A stretch of DNA of 64,000 nt from Butyrivibrio sp. INlla16 (GCF_900104155.1 NZ_FMYB01000009.1:62001-126000); one strand, 5' to 3'. Positions 34,735 to 44,825 are shown, numbered from the stretch's first letter. Made by a program: numbers and translations. Notes: generated by a model not told the origin, from the letters alone.

Positions 34735-35631
34735 TCAACCCTTTACACCACCGAGAGTGACGCCACCAACGATGTATCTTGAAAGGAGCAGATATACAAC
34801 AATTACAGGGAAGATTGAGAATGCAATCATTACATAAACCTGTCCCATATCGAACTTCAGCCAGTCTGCTGCACGAAGCTGTGCAATAAGAATAGGAAGT
34901 GTCTTCTTGGTATCTGTATGAAGCACAAGTGCAGGTGTGAAGTAGTTATTCCAGCTACTTACAAAGGTAAAGATCGCCTGAACCGCAATAGCGGGCTTCA
35001 TAAGAGGTAATACAATACTGTTGAAGGTTCTGAACTCACCTGATCCATCAATTCTTGCAGCCTCAATAAGTGAGAGCGGAAGAGTTGAATCCATATACTG
35101 CTTCATGTAGAAAAATACTGAAGGAGCAGCAATTGCAGGAATTGTCAGCGGAATAAATGAATCATCAAGTCCCATTTTTCCGATCAACTGTAAGAAACCA
35201 AGCGCAGTTACCTGTGCGGGAATCATCATAACCATAAGTATGAAAGTAAACATAAAATTCTTCAATTTGAAGTCATATGCGTGAATAGCATAAGCTGTCA
35301 TCGTTGAAAAATATGTTGATAATACTGCAGTAACAACCGCTATTAAAAGCGAGTTGAAAATACCGTTAAAAATCGGCAATGTACCATTTTTAAGGTTTGT
35401 CCAGTTTTCAATAAGATGTGTGCTGGGAATTGCTGTAAAGCCTGCACTAAGTTCCTGATGTGATCTGGTTGAGTTGATGAAAAGCACATAGAACCAGAAT
35501 AAGCACAGGAAAGATACCAGGATCAGCACAACATATGAAATTACTCTTCTGACCTGAACAGAAGCACCATTCTCTTTCTGTCCCGCCATAAGGCTTCTAT
35601 TTTCTAAAGCCATACTTGAATCAGCTGCCAT
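34735..35631 (-). CDS. Sugar ABC transporter permease, MalG type
   Basis: This 298-aa membrane protein is the last gene of the LacI-binding protein-permease operon. It has six helices and the EAA loop SLIEAARIDGSGEFRTFNSIVLP at about 205. An AGAGGAA site precedes the ATG. Between it and the upstream permease lie 46 bases. Adjacent cellobiose phosphorylase suggests cello-oligosaccharides as cargo; that is inference from context. Confidence 0.9.
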   Translation of the reverse strand: MAADSSMALENRSLMAGQKENGASVQVRRVISYVVLILVSFLCLFWFYVLFINSTRSHQELSAGFTAIPSTHLIENWTNLKNGTLPIFNGIFNSLLIAVVTAVLSTYFSTMTAYAIHAYDFKLKNFMFTFILMVMMIPAQVTALGFLQLIGKMGLDDSFIPLTIPAIAAPSVFFYMKQYMDSTLPLSLIEAARIDGSGEFRTFNSIVLPLMKPAIAVQAIFTFVSSWNNYFTPALVLHTDTKKTLPILIAQLRAADWLKFDMGQVYVMIAFSIFPVIVVYLLLSRYIVGGVTLGGVKG

Positions 35632-35677
35632 ATTCTTTTCCTCTCTAAATCAATGATAATAAAGCAAATGCTCTATT

Positions 35678-36595
35678 TTAGTGTTTCTTCTTTGTCTCAC
35701 CGGAAGCTGTGAACTTAAATACAATAAGGCTGAGAATTCCGGTAATGATGAACATAAATACTGAAAGCGCACCACCAAGTCCATAGTTCTTACTGAACAG
35801 ATGCTTATTCAGATACATGATCAGAGTCATTGATGAACGCATCGGATCACCTGTTCCGTTTGTCAAAATCTGAGGAACATCGAACATCTGCAGTCCGCCG
35901 ATGAGTGATGTGATCATAACGAAAACAAGGATAGGTCTAAGCAGCGGTAATGTTATTTTATAGAAAATCTGAGTAGCTGTAGCTCCGTCAACCTGAGCTG
36001 CCTCAAAGAGTGAAGGGTCGATACCCATCATTCCGGCCATCAGAAGAATTGTCGTATTTCCAAACCACATAACGCAGTTCATGAATGCAATAAGTGAGCG
36101 AACAGACCATACATGAGACATGAACTGATATGCCTCTTTGATCACTCCAAGCTGTAAAAGAAGTGAGTTGATCGGTCCTGTATTAGCAAATAATGTAAAG
36201 AACAGCATTGAAAATGCGGATGCCATGATCAGGTTGGGCATGTAAATAACTGTTTTGAAAAATGCCTGTCCTTTAAGTCTAAGTGACGGATCCGTGAACC
36301 ATGCACCAAGAAGAAGCGACAAAAGAATCTGAGGCACAAAGCCCATAACCCACATTATCAAAGTGTTTGTAAGGTAAGTCGGCAGATCGCCGTTTGTAAT
36401 AATAGTTACATAATTCTTAAGTCCCACAAAGTTGGGTCCAATCTGTGTAAGACCTGAACGGTAATTCTCAAAGAAAGAATTGTAGACGGTAGTTACAAGC
36501 GGTACCATCTGGAAAACAAGGTAAACAACAATAAAAGGTATAAGGAAAATGTATCCCCATTTATTGTAGCTTACGACTTTACTCTTTTTATTCAT
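35678..36595 (-). CDS. Sugar ABC transporter permease, MalF type
   Basis: This 305-aa membrane protein pairs with the downstream MalG-type permease. Its first helix is WGYIFLIPFIVVYLVFQMVP and its EAA loop SLFEAAQVDGATATQIFYKITLP lies near 210. The ATG at 36595 has a GGGGA site at normal spacing, whereas the ATG two codons earlier sits against it. It follows the binding-protein gene after 160 bases that hold a hairpin. Confidence 0.9.
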   Translation of the reverse strand: MNKKSKVVSYNKWGYIFLIPFIVVYLVFQMVPLVTTVYNSFFENYRSGLTQIGPNFVGLKNYVTIITNGDLPTYLTNTLIMWVMGFVPQILLSLLLGAWFTDPSLRLKGQAFFKTVIYMPNLIMASAFSMLFFTLFANTGPINSLLLQLGVIKEAYQFMSHVWSVRSLIAFMNCVMWFGNTTILLMAGMMGIDPSLFEAAQVDGATATQIFYKITLPLLRPILVFVMITSLIGGLQMFDVPQILTNGTGDPMRSSMTLIMYLNKHLFSKNYGLGGALSVFMFIITGILSLIVFKFTASGETKKKH

Positions 36596-36674
36596 AAGCA
36601 TTCCCCTTTTCTATCTCTTCCCAAATCATCTATTGGGGCGTTTCGTAAATGTCAGATTAAAGATATTCATTATA

Positions 36675-36705
36675 CAGGGCGCATTGGAAAACTCCATGCG
36701 CCCTG
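36675..36705 (-). other. Intercistronic hairpin after the binding-protein gene
   Basis: The arms CAGGGCGCAT and ATGCGCCCTG enclose about 11 bases, without a T run. It lies in the 160-base gap before the permease genes and probably protects the binding-protein mRNA or lowers readthrough. Confidence 0.55.
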
Positions 36706-36755
36706 CTAATCCCCTCATAATCTAATTCACAGGCTTTTTGCCTTTATTATTTATA

Positions 36756-38228
36756 TCAGTCTGCTGTAACCTCAGGATACTTCTCAACTACAGCCTTTTT
36801 GAACATATCAAGAGCCTCGTCAAGAGTTGCATTGCCTTCGAAGTAGTTCTTAGCTGCGTTCTGGAACTCTTCGTTACATCCCTGATCGTATGCGGAAAGG
36901 TTAGAAAGGTCAACCTTCTCAGCACCTTCTGCAAGCTGAGCATAAGGGTTCTGGCCGCCAAGGAGATCAAGGTTACCTGAATCATCAGAAGCAAGCTCTG
37001 CAAGAACTGTCTTGCTGTTTACACAGTCAGCATCCTTCTGTGCGATCTCTTTAAGAACGTCCTTATCTGTTGTCATTGTAAGGATGATGTCCTTTACAAG
37101 ACCAGCATTGTCTGTACCGGTTGCTGCACAGATCCATGTGCCGCCCCAGAAATAAGACTGAGGTCCTACACAGTATCCCCAACCACCCTGGTTAGCGATT
37201 GTGCCATCAGCGTCAGCGTCAAGGCAGAAGTTGAAGAACCAAGCGGGTCCGAAGTAGCAGAAGATCTTTCCATCAGGAGTCTTACCCTTTGCCCAGTCAT
37301 CGCCCCAAAGGTCGTATGTGTTCTCAGCCTTAGCATCAACAAGTTCCTTAGAATCATTTACCCAGTTCATAAGGTTATCATCAATTACAAGCTTGCCATC
37401 CTGTACCCACTTACCGGATACATTGTTTGAATATGTACGATATGTGTCGTTTACAGAACACATTGTGTAGCCAGCTTCCTCAGCCTTCTTAGCTGTCTCT
37501 ACATACTTATCCCAATCAGCTACAGCTGCCTGAACTTCATCAGGATCATCTGTTCCAAGAACTTCCTTAGCTGCCTCACGATTGTAGATAAGACCAGCAG
37601 AGCATGCCTGCCATGAAGATCCCTTAAGCTTACCGTTGCTGTCTGTTACGATTGACTGTGTATATGTGTACTGATCTGCAAGATCTGCATCTGTGATACC
37701 AAGATCTGCCATGGGCATTGTGAAATCAGTATCAACATACTTAAGAGCGTAGTCAGCCTCAACAAGGAAAATATCAATCTTGTCATCAGCAGCTGCATCA
37801 GCCTGCTTAAGAAGTGTCTCATCAAGGTTGTTCTGATAAGCGTTGTCATCACTGGGAGTGATGTTCCAAACTACATCTACATCACCGATCTTACCGTGTG
37901 TAGCGTCAACCTCTTCATATCCCTTATAGTGATCTGTAAGTCTTGACTTGAACTCTTCGTTCCAAGCATAGATGTTGAGTACCTTACCCTCATCTGCTGC
38001 AACTTCTTCAGTTGTCTCTTCAGCTGCTTCCTCAGCTGCGGGCTCTTCAGCTGTCTCCTCAGCTGCAGGCTCCTCAGCAGGCTCCTCAGCTGCGGGCTCT
38101 TCAGCTGCTGTAGACTCCTCAGCTGCGGGCTCACTTGTAGCAGGTGCTGAACTGTTGCCACCGCAACCAGCAATCATTCCTGCAACCATTGTTGTAGAAA
38201 GCAATACACCAAGTAACTTTCTTTTCAT
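36756..38228 (-). CDS. Sugar ABC transporter substrate-binding lipoprotein (family 1)
   Basis: This 490-aa lipoprotein has the lipobox IAGC (Cys about 22), then about 55 residues of Glu/Pro/Ala repeats (EEPAAEEPAEEP type) as a tether, and a family 1 binding domain. That domain starts VLNIYAWNEEFKSRL and includes PSDDNAYQNNLDETLL, WFFNFCLDADADG and WICAATGTDNAG. The start of the binding domain resembles cellobiose- and multiple-sugar-binding proteins. A GGGAGG site precedes the ATG. It follows the LacI gene by 77 bases and precedes two permeases, with no ATPase. Cello-oligosaccharide is the best guess given GH94 next door. Confidence 0.88.
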   Translation of the reverse strand: MKRKLLGVLLSTTMVAGMIAGCGGNSSAPATSEPAAEESTAAEEPAAEEPAEEPAAEETAEEPAAEEAAEETTEEVAADEGKVLNIYAWNEEFKSRLTDHYKGYEEVDATHGKIGDVDVVWNITPSDDNAYQNNLDETLLKQADAAADDKIDIFLVEADYALKYVDTDFTMPMADLGITDADLADQYTYTQSIVTDSNGKLKGSSWQACSAGLIYNREAAKEVLGTDDPDEVQAAVADWDKYVETAKKAEEAGYTMCSVNDTYRTYSNNVSGKWVQDGKLVIDDNLMNWVNDSKELVDAKAENTYDLWGDDWAKGKTPDGKIFCYFGPAWFFNFCLDADADGTIANQGGWGYCVGPQSYFWGGTWICAATGTDNAGLVKDIILTMTTDKDVLKEIAQKDADCVNSKTVLAELASDDSGNLDLLGGQNPYAQLAEGAEKVDLSNLSAYDQGCNEEFQNAAKNYFEGNATLDEALDMFKKAVVEKYPEVTAD

Positions 38229-38305
38229 GAAATTTTACCTCCCTTTTCATAAAAGTAATGAAATGAATGTTATTTATTTAAAACAGCTTTTGCCGTTCTA
38301 AATCT

Positions 38306-39337
38306 TTATTGAACGAGACGCTTTACTGTCTCTCCTTCGTTCAGGTGCCCCGGAACAATTACCTGTTCACTGAGTGTGGTTCTTGGATTCTCGATGGAAT
38401 CAATGAGCTTTTCGGCTGCTTTTCTTCCTAATAAATCCGTATCCTGAACAATTGTTGTGAGCTGCGGATTGTACTTCATCGCAATATCGATTCCGTCATA
38501 TCCTGCTATTGAAATATCATCCGGTATTTTTAAACCCTTGAGTTTTATTGCATTTATGCCTCCAAAGGATGAAAAATCATCCGGATACAATATGCATGTC
38601 GGCCTGTCCGGCAATTCCAAAAGCTTCTCCGTCGCTCTCTGCGCGCCTACGGTATCACGATACTCAACTTCCAGGATGTACTCATCCGGAATCTCCAACC
38701 CCAGATCCATCGCCGTTTTATAGAAGCTTTTAAGTCGGCTCTGTGTAACCGCTGAATCTGTACCGTGTATGTAAGCTATTTTCCTGTGACCCATCTCATA
38801 TATATATGTGAGAAGATCCTTCATGCCCATAACGTTATCGGATACAATGGCTGATCTGTCGTTGAAAACATGGTCAATCGTAACAACCGGTATGTTTCCT
38901 CTTACAAGCTCTTCAACCTCTGGATTGTAGAAATCCACACAGGCTATAGCCACTCCGTCAAAATTTCTGTATCTTGCATGTGCCATATAGGACATATATC
39001 CCTGTGAGCTTCTGTTATTACTTATAAAAGTAAGGTCATATCCCCTTTCTTCTATCTTTTTCTTAAAGCTCTCAATAACTCTGGCAAAATAGTTATGAGT
39101 TAACCCGCTCTGGGAATCATCCATAAACAAAAGTCCTATATTATAGGTTCTGTTTGTTTTTAGTGCTTTTGCAGCAAAATTAGGAAAATACCCCATTGAC
39201 TCGGCAGTCCTGCGAACATAATCTTTTGTCTCCTGTCCGATGTCTGCCTGATCATTTAACGCTTTTGAAACTGTTGCGACAGATACCTTGCACGCAGCTG
39301 CTATATCTTTTAATGAAACTCTCTTACGTGCTGCCAT
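38306..39337 (-). CDS. LacI-family transcriptional regulator
   Basis: This 343-aa repressor-type protein has an N-terminal helix-turn-helix (VSLKDIAAACKVSVATVSKALND, residues 7-29), the hinge ETKDYVRRTAESMGYFPNFAAKALK, and a periplasmic-binding-like ligand domain (GLLFMD, VTIDHVF, IAGYDGIDIA, LGRKAAEKLID). It is first in the operon with the sugar importer and divergent from GH94, so it probably controls both. A good promoter lies 40-68 bases upstream, and an operator-like dyad sits downstream of the GH94 promoter. The likely inducer is a cello-oligosaccharide or related sugar. Confidence 0.92.
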   Translation of the reverse strand: MAARKRVSLKDIAAACKVSVATVSKALNDQADIGQETKDYVRRTAESMGYFPNFAAKALKTNRTYNIGLLFMDDSQSGLTHNYFARVIESFKKKIEERGYDLTFISNNRSSQGYMSYMAHARYRNFDGVAIACVDFYNPEVEELVRGNIPVVTIDHVFNDRSAIVSDNVMGMKDLLTYIYEMGHRKIAYIHGTDSAVTQSRLKSFYKTAMDLGLEIPDEYILEVEYRDTVGAQRATEKLLELPDRPTCILYPDDFSSFGGINAIKLKGLKIPDDISIAGYDGIDIAMKYNPQLTTIVQDTDLLGRKAAEKLIDSIENPRTTLSEQVIVPGHLNEGETVKRLVQ

Positions 39338-39376
39338 CTATCCCCCTTAAAATTTCTAAATCGTTTTCGTAAGTTG

Positions 39377-39405
39377 AATATACAACACATTTTCCATTAA
39401 ATCAA
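39377..39405 (-). promoter_or_regulatory. Promoter of the LacI-transporter operon
   Basis: On the minus strand TTGATT (39400-39405) and TATATT (39377-39382) are separated by 17 bases, 40 bases before the LacI start. The whole gap of 319 bases (39338-39656) also contains the GH94 promoter; its middle is AT-rich, with a GCGAAAACGCGC segment near 39541. Confidence 0.65.
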
Positions 39406-39575
39406 TATCAAATTTATATTTTGTTGTGCACATTGTATCTTTTTGTGACAAATTTACAAAAATAAATATTAAGAATTTATTAATATTTCCAATAATGATC
39501 ATAAAATCGCTAAAAAAGACCATTTTTAACGAAAACCTTTGCGAAAACGCGCATTTTACGCATTTCCTTTTTTTC

Positions 39576-39604
39576 TTGAAATCTGTGAGAAACCCCTATA
39601 TAAT
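39576..39604 (+). promoter_or_regulatory. Promoter of the cellobiose phosphorylase gene
   Basis: TTGAAA (39576-39581) and a perfect TATAAT (39599-39604) are separated by 17 bases, 53 bases before the GH94 start. It is one of the clearest vegetative promoters in the window. Confidence 0.8.
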
Positions 39605-39622
39605 CAACAATAGCAAATAACG

Positions 39623-39636
39623 CTTAATCGTTTAAG
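39623..39636. promoter_or_regulatory. Candidate LacI operator at the GH94 transcript start
   Basis: A 14-base dyad CTTAA-TCGT-TTAAG begins about 12 bases after the expected transcript start and ends just before the AGGAGG ribosome site. The position suits a repressor that blocks transcription of GH94. Confidence 0.45.
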
Positions 39637-39656
39637 ATTTTTTAGGAGGATTTTCG

Positions 39657-42089
39657 ATGAAATACGGATTTTTCGATGACAAAAACCGCGAATACGTAAT
39701 CACTACACCCAAAACTCCTTTGCCCTGGATCAACTACCTTGGCAATAAGGATTTCTTTACTCTTATATCTAACACCTGCGGTGGTTATACTTTTTATAAG
39801 GACGCTAAGCTCCTTCGTCTTACAAGATATCGTTACAATAACGTTCCCTATGATAATAACGGTAAATATTTCTATATTAAGGATGGCGAAACTGTTTGGA
39901 ATCCCGGCTGGCAGCCTGTAAAGACTGAGCTTGATTCTTACGAGTGCCGTCACGGTATCGGTTACAGTAAGTTCACATCTGAGAAGAACAGTGTTAAGGC
40001 TTCTGTCCTTACATTTGTTCCTATGAGTGATACCTGTGAGGTTTCTCACGTTGAGCTTACAAACAACAGCTCTTCCGAGAAGAAGATTCAGCTTTTCTCA
40101 TATGTTGAGTGGTGCCTCTGGAACGCTGATGATGATATGAAGAACTTCCAGCGTAACTTAAGTACCGGCGAAGTAGAGATTGTTGATTCCACAATTTTCC
40201 ATAAAACAGAATATCGTGAGAGACGCAATCACTATGCAGTATATTCCGTAAATACTAAGGTTGATGCCATCGATACCAGTCGTGATGCATTCCTTGGCGC
40301 TTACAACGGCCCCGATCATCCGGACGCTGTTTTCGCAGGAAAGCTCACAAACTCCGTTGCAAGCGGATGGTCTCCGATCGCAGCACACCAGATTGACATC
40401 ACACTCGCTCCCGGCGAGACCAAGACCTTCAACTTCATCCTTGGATATGTTGAGAATCCTGAGGAGGAGAAATGGGAGTCTCACGGAATCATTAATAAGA
40501 AGCGTGCAAATGATCTCCTTGCAAAATATCAGTCAGATGCTGATGTAGAGAAGGCTCTTGCTGAGCTTAATACATATTGGGACAACCTTCTTTCCATCTA
40601 CCACATCAAATCCGGTAATGAAAAAGTTGACCGCATGGTTAATATCTGGAACCAGTATCAGTGCATGGTTACATTCAATATGTCACGTTCTGCTTCCTAT
40701 TACGAGTCCGGAATCGGCCGTGGAATGGGCTTCAGAGATTCTTGTCAGGATCTTCTTGGTTTCGTACACCTCATTCCCGACAGAGCAAGAGAGCGTATCA
40801 TTGATATCGCTTCTACTCAGTTCCAGGATGGTAGTGCATACCACCAGTACCAGCCCCTTACAAAGAAGGGTAACTCAGACATCGGTTCAGGCTTTAATGA
40901 TGATCCGCTGTGGCTGATTGCAGGTACCAGCGCATATATTAGAGAAACAGGTGATATGTCAATCCTTGATGAGACAGTACCTTTTGATAATGATATGAGC
41001 GTTGCTACTCCTCTTATGAACCACTTGAAGAGAAGCTTTGACTACATCGTTAACCACAAGGGTCCTCACGATCTGCCTCTTATCGGACGTGCAGACTGGA
41101 ATGACTGCCTGAACCTTAACTGTTTCTCAGCACATCCCGGTGAATCCTTCCAGACCTTTGGTCCCAGCGAAGGCCCCGTTGCCGAGTCAGTTTTCATTGC
41201 AGGTATGTTTGTAAAATACGGTGAAGAGTACGCTCAGTTATGCGAGCTTAAGGGTGACAACGCTGAGGCAGAGAGAGCTCGTGCTGAAGTTAAGAAGATG
41301 TACGATGCTGTTTGCACAGCAGGTTGGGACGGCGAATGGTTCGTTCGTGCATATGATGCTCACTCCAACAAGGTTGGTTCACACGAGTGCAAGGAAGGTC
41401 AGATCTACATCGAGCCACAGGGCTTCTGCGTACTTGCAGGTATCGGTGTTAAGGAAGGCCTCGCAGAGAAGGCACTTAAGAGCGTTGAAGAGCGTCTTGA
41501 TACCAAGTATGGTGTAATGATCCTTCAGCCTGCTTATACAGAGTATCACCTTGAACTTGGTGAAGTTAGCTCATATCCTCCGGGATACAAAGAGAACGCA
41601 GGTATCTTCTGCCACAACAATCCTTGGGTTTCAATCGCTGAAACCGTTCTTGGCCATGGTGACAGAGCATTCGAGATTTATAAGAAAACCTGCCCTGCTT
41701 ACGTAGAGGAAATCAGTGATGTTCACTGCACAGAGCCCTATGTATACTCCCAGATGGTAGCCGGTAAGGATGCTAAGTTCTTCGGCCAGGGTAAGAACAG
41801 CTGGCTTACAGGTACAGCAGCATGGACCTTTGTTAATATTTCACAGTATATCCTCGGAATTTATCCCACACATAAGGGATTATCCGTTGATCCTTGTGTT
41901 CCGGCTGATTTTGGTGATTTTGAGCTTACAAGAAAATACAGAGGAACAACTTATAATATCTCCGTTAAGACCAACGGTGCCCAGAAGGGTATTAAGAAGC
42001 TTATCGTAAACGGAACTGAGATTGAAGGAACAGTAATTCCTCATGATCCTTCCGTTAAGGAATACAATGTAGAAGCCATCATGGGCTAA
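39657..42089 (+). CDS. GH94 cellobiose phosphorylase
   Basis: This 810-aa cytoplasmic enzyme splits cellobiose with phosphate into glucose 1-phosphate and glucose, which saves ATP. The N-terminal beta-sandwich begins [15 protein letters not shown] and has [15 protein letters not shown]. The alpha/alpha barrel shows [18 protein letters not shown], the catalytic acid Asp483 in ADWNDCLN, and phosphate-site-like [10 protein letters not shown]. The C-terminal part has [18 protein letters not shown]. Length matches cellobiose phosphorylases (about 810), not the much longer cellodextrin or chitobiose types. An AGGAGG site lies seven bases before the ATG. Its divergence from LacI and the sugar importer supports import followed by phosphorolysis. 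Base use is richer in GCT and CTT codons, as in highly expressed genes. Confidence 0.93.
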   Translation: MKYGFFDDKNREYVITTPKTPLPWINYLGNKDFFTLISNTCGGYTFYKDAKLLRLTRYRYNNVPYDNNGKYFYIKDGETVWNPGWQPVKTELDSYECRHGIGYSKFTSEKNSVKASVLTFVPMSDTCEVSHVELTNNSSSEKKIQLFSYVEWCLWNADDDMKNFQRNLSTGEVEIVDSTIFHKTEYRERRNHYAVYSVNTKVDAIDTSRDAFLGAYNGPDHPDAVFAGKLTNSVASGWSPIAAHQIDITLAPGETKTFNFILGYVENPEEEKWESHGIINKKRANDLLAKYQSDADVEKALAELNTYWDNLLSIYHIKSGNEKVDRMVNIWNQYQCMVTFNMSRSASYYESGIGRGMGFRDSCQDLLGFVHLIPDRARERIIDIASTQFQDGSAYHQYQPLTKKGNSDIGSGFNDDPLWLIAGTSAYIRETGDMSILDETVPFDNDMSVATPLMNHLKRSFDYIVNHKGPHDLPLIGRADWNDCLNLNCFSAHPGESFQTFGPSEGPVAESVFIAGMFVKYGEEYAQLCELKGDNAEAERARAEVKKMYDAVCTAGWDGEWFVRAYDAHSNKVGSHECKEGQIYIEPQGFCVLAGIGVKEGLAEKALKSVEERLDTKYGVMILQPAYTEYHLELGEVSSYPPGYKENAGIFCHNNPWVSIAETVLGHGDRAFEIYKKTCPAYVEEISDVHCTEPYVYSQMVAGKDAKFFGQGKNSWLTGTAAWTFVNISQYILGIYPTHKGLSVDPCVPADFGDFELTRKYRGTTYNISVKTNGAQKGIKKLIVNGTEIEGTVIPHDPSVKEYNVEAIMG

Positions 42090-42126
42090 ACTACCATCGC
42101 TAATCCTTCCTTTTTTCTATCCTCTA

Positions 42127-42162
42127 AAAATCCCCGCAGATGCAACTAATCTGCGGGGATTT
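42127..42162. terminator. Terminator between GH94 and HD-domain genes
   Basis: The 12-base arms AAATCCCCGCAG and CTGCGGGGATTT enclose about ten bases. T-rich flanks on both strands suit the convergent genes. Confidence 0.85.
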
Positions 42163-42167
42163 GTGTT

Positions 42168-42827
42168 TCAATTTGACTTTATAATAAACGCCTTTATTGT
42201 CTCCAACATGCTTCTAAGCTGATATTTTATAAGGAAAACAGCGTCATTATACTCAAGATTGTCATATTTCAGTTTTTCCAATATCGGATATAGATATTCC
42301 TGTGTTTCTTCCACATAATCGATCATTTTTTCGGTGGAAAAAGCCATCGCCATAACACTGACATTATTACACCTGTCTAGCCCCTTAACTATCGATGCCA
42401 TGGCGTTTGTCGCTATTCCATCATAGTATTTCTTCTTTTCATCAGCAGTCCCGCCGTAATTGACCGGTTTGGTCAATAGCTTGACTGCTTCCTTTACAGT
42501 GTCTGAAAAAGGAAGTTCCTCCGGTGCCACACCACAATCCTCGCAGACATCATGTAAAAGAATCGTCGCAAGGAGCCGATCATCCTTTATTCCCATCGCG
42601 TGCGCATGACAGGCCATCATTAAAGGATGGATTATGTACGGAATATGCTCCTGCGTATAAGGACTTTTCTTTCGTGTCTGCCCGGCATGTTTATCTCTGG
42701 CATAATAGAGAGCCTGATAGGTCTCCGAGAGATTTTCCTCGATAGCGTAACCGAGCATGCGCGTAAACATATGGTCCTCGGAGAATATTTTTTCCTTGAG
42801 AATCCATGCGGGTTTTTCAATATCCAT
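42168..42827 (-). CDS. HD-domain phosphohydrolase, SpoT hydrolase-like
   Basis: This 219-aa cytoplasmic protein resembles the hydrolase half of RelA/SpoT enzymes. It has AxxxHAGQTR (His47), YIIHPLMMA (His67), the metal-binding LLHDVCED (His92, Asp93, Glu96, Asp97) and a later GLDRCNNV Asp. The synthetase domain is absent, so it may act as a small alarmone hydrolase or on another phosphorylated nucleotide. The ATG at 42827 was preferred because an AAGGAGG site sits six bases upstream; an earlier ATG overlaps the MATE stop. It follows the MATE gene by 20 bases and probably shares its transcript. Confidence 0.82.
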   Translation of the reverse strand: MDIEKPAWILKEKIFSEDHMFTRMLGYAIEENLSETYQALYYARDKHAGQTRKKSPYTQEHIPYIIHPLMMACHAHAMGIKDDRLLATILLHDVCEDCGVAPEELPFSDTVKEAVKLLTKPVNYGGTADEKKKYYDGIATNAMASIVKGLDRCNNVSVMAMAFSTEKMIDYVEETQEYLYPILEKLKYDNLEYNDAVFLIKYQLRSMLETIKAFIIKSN

Positions 42828-42847
42828 ATCATCCTCCTTAAAATACA

Positions 42848-44284
42848 TCATGCATTTTTGACGATATTTTTAACCCAAACACCTTTTTTCACAAGTATAA
42901 ATCCTATTGTACTCTTAATCAGTTCCAATGCGCAAACGCAGAAGTAAACCGTGGTCACAGCCATCACGGTATATCCTGCAAGAACTCTGGCAACCGGAAC
43001 ACTTACCGCCCATGTAAAGCAGCTATCGAACAAAAACGTAATAAGAGTTTTTCCTCCTGATCTTAATGTAAAGTATGACACATTTGCGAAAGCATTTACA
43101 GGCATTACACACGCAACAATCCTAATAAATTCCGTTGCAAGATTCCTGATCTCGGGCTCAGTGTTGTAAATTTGAGGAATAACGGGTGATACCAAAAACA
43201 ATAAACTGCCCATAACTATGCAGCTTGTTATGCTAAGGGCCGCCATTCTCCATGCATAAATCCTCGCCTTCACATAATGCTCCGCTCCAAGCTCCTGTCC
43301 TACCACAATGGATGTTGAATTACCAAGAGATAAAAATACCTCATTAAATATCTGTGCTATTGTATTGGCAATATTCATCGCGGCAATTACCTCTATTCCT
43401 CTCATGGAATAACTCTGCAGTAAAACTGCCTGTCCAAGACTCCACAGGCATTCATTTACCAAAAGCGGAAGGCTCTTTGACAATATCGGCCATATCAAGT
43501 GCACAGGTACATGAAAATTCTTATATAAGCCCTTTAAAAACTCGTACTCTGTCTGCTTAAGATGACCTCTGAATACTACTATACTTGATTCAACAAACCT
43601 TGAAATAACAGTTGCTATTGCCGCTCCGGAAACCCCGAGCTTTGGAAAGCCGAAATGACCGAATATCAGTATGTAGTTAAATATGAAATTAATAATCATA
43701 GCAGTCATGCTGGCAACCATCGGAAGTGTGGTCTTCCCCGATTCACGTATGGTTCCTGCATAGACCTGCGTAATACCAAACGGAACAAGACTTACAAGCA
43801 AAATATTAAGATAATTTTTTGCAAGTCTCATTGTTTCCGCAGCCTCTTCGGCAGATGTCTCTTTTGCTATATATAACTCAATGAGGCTTGTTCCTGCTAT
43901 TTTGAACAAAATAATCGCAGAAACAGAAATCACCAGCGCTACTATCATTTTAAAACGCATGGTGATTCTTACTCCTTCATAATCTCTTTTTCCAAAAAAC
44001 TGTGTTCCGAAAATACCTGCTCCCGCAAGAGCACCCCAGACGCACAACATGAATACAAACATCAGCTGATTAACAATTGCAACCGCTGACATCGCAAGTG
44101 TTCCAACCTGCCCAACCATAATGTTATCTAAAAGTCCCACAACGTTGGACAAGGTGTTTTGTATAATCATCGGCAAGACAACCATCGCTACTTTTTTGTA
44201 AAAAAGTGCCTCACCAATCAGACATTCTTTCAGCGGAAGCTTTACCTTTATGGCATCCGCCGCAGTCACCTCTGTATTTTTCAT
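42848..44284 (-). CDS. MATE family multidrug efflux protein
   Basis: This 478-aa membrane protein has about 12 helices in two homologous halves. The first half begins MVVLPMIIQNTLSNVVGLLDNIMVGQVG, and the second LPLLVNECLWSLGQAVLLQSY. FGVSGAAIATVISR-type segments and the glycine-rich helix ends are typical. It would export cations, drugs or metabolites using a sodium or proton gradient. It starts three bases after the stop of a hypothetical membrane-anchored gene and is followed by the HD-domain gene. Confidence 0.9.
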   Translation of the reverse strand: MKNTEVTAADAIKVKLPLKECLIGEALFYKKVAMVVLPMIIQNTLSNVVGLLDNIMVGQVGTLAMSAVAIVNQLMFVFMLCVWGALAGAGIFGTQFFGKRDYEGVRITMRFKMIVALVISVSAIILFKIAGTSLIELYIAKETSAEEAAETMRLAKNYLNILLVSLVPFGITQVYAGTIRESGKTTLPMVASMTAMIINFIFNYILIFGHFGFPKLGVSGAAIATVISRFVESSIVVFRGHLKQTEYEFLKGLYKNFHVPVHLIWPILSKSLPLLVNECLWSLGQAVLLQSYSMRGIEVIAAMNIANTIAQIFNEVFLSLGNSTSIVVGQELGAEHYVKARIYAWRMAALSITSCIVMGSLLFLVSPVIPQIYNTEPEIRNLATEFIRIVACVMPVNAFANVSYFTLRSGGKTLITFLFDSCFTWAVSVPVARVLAGYTVMAVTTVYFCVCALELIKSTIGFILVKKGVWVKNIVKNA

Positions 44285-44287
44285 ATT

Positions 44288-44800
44288 TTAATTTGTAGCT
44301 CCGTCAATCTGATCCATAACACCATCGGAATACTTTTCAAGAATTCCGGTCAATTCAGAATAATCTTCAGCTGTAAGCTTGTCCTGTGCATAGTCCATAA
44401 GACCATCTACATCCTTATTTGATATATAGGATTCCACATCTCCCATCGATTCAAGAGAGATATTCTCGGAAATAATCTCAGAAACCTTATCCTTATCCTC
44501 TTCGGTAATTGATTCCAACTTTTCCTTAACTTCCGAATCGGACTTTTCTGCGTATTCCTCGATAGCCTTGTTTACAACAGTCTTTGCAACCCCTTTTACT
44601 ACTTCCTTTTTGGCACTTTCTATAGCACCTGTTATCCCTTTTTCCTCAGGCTTTTTCGCACCTTCCGCATTCGTCTCTTCGGAAGTTTCCGCGGTCTCCT
44701 CGGTATTTGTATTAAAAATTGTATCTTTACTGTAAAGATATATTCCTCCGATAGCCAATACAATTGCCAATGTAACTACAAAAGATTTAAATATTTTCAT
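44288..44800 (-). CDS. Membrane-anchored acidic hypothetical protein
   Basis: This 170-aa protein has one N-terminal helix (about 7-22), a Glu/Thr/Ala-rich stretch (about 32-55) and then a charged, probably helical domain rich in Glu, Lys and Asp (GAIESAKKEVVKGVAKTV, EEYAEKSDSEVKEKLE). I see no known domain or active-site motif. The gene precedes MATE by three bases, so it is co-transcribed. It might act outside the membrane as a small lipid- or protein-binding helper, but nothing shows that. Confidence 0.65.
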   Translation of the reverse strand: MKIFKSFVVTLAIVLAIGGIYLYSKDTIFNTNTEETAETSEETNAEGAKKPEEKGITGAIESAKKEVVKGVAKTVVNKAIEEYAEKSDSEVKEKLESITEEDKDKVSEIISENISLESMGDVESYISNKDVDGLMDYAQDKLTAEDYSELTGILEKYSDGVMDQIDGATN

Positions 44801-44825
44801 AAATCATTCCTCGTAAAAATTGAAA

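Noticed and set aside
37972-38301. Ser/Ala-rich open frame on the plus strand
   Set aside because: It is antisense to the Glu/Pro/Ala tether of the binding lipoprotein.
39642-40049. 135-codon minus-strand frame at the start of GH94
   Set aside because: It is antisense to conserved GH94 residues and overlaps the promoter.
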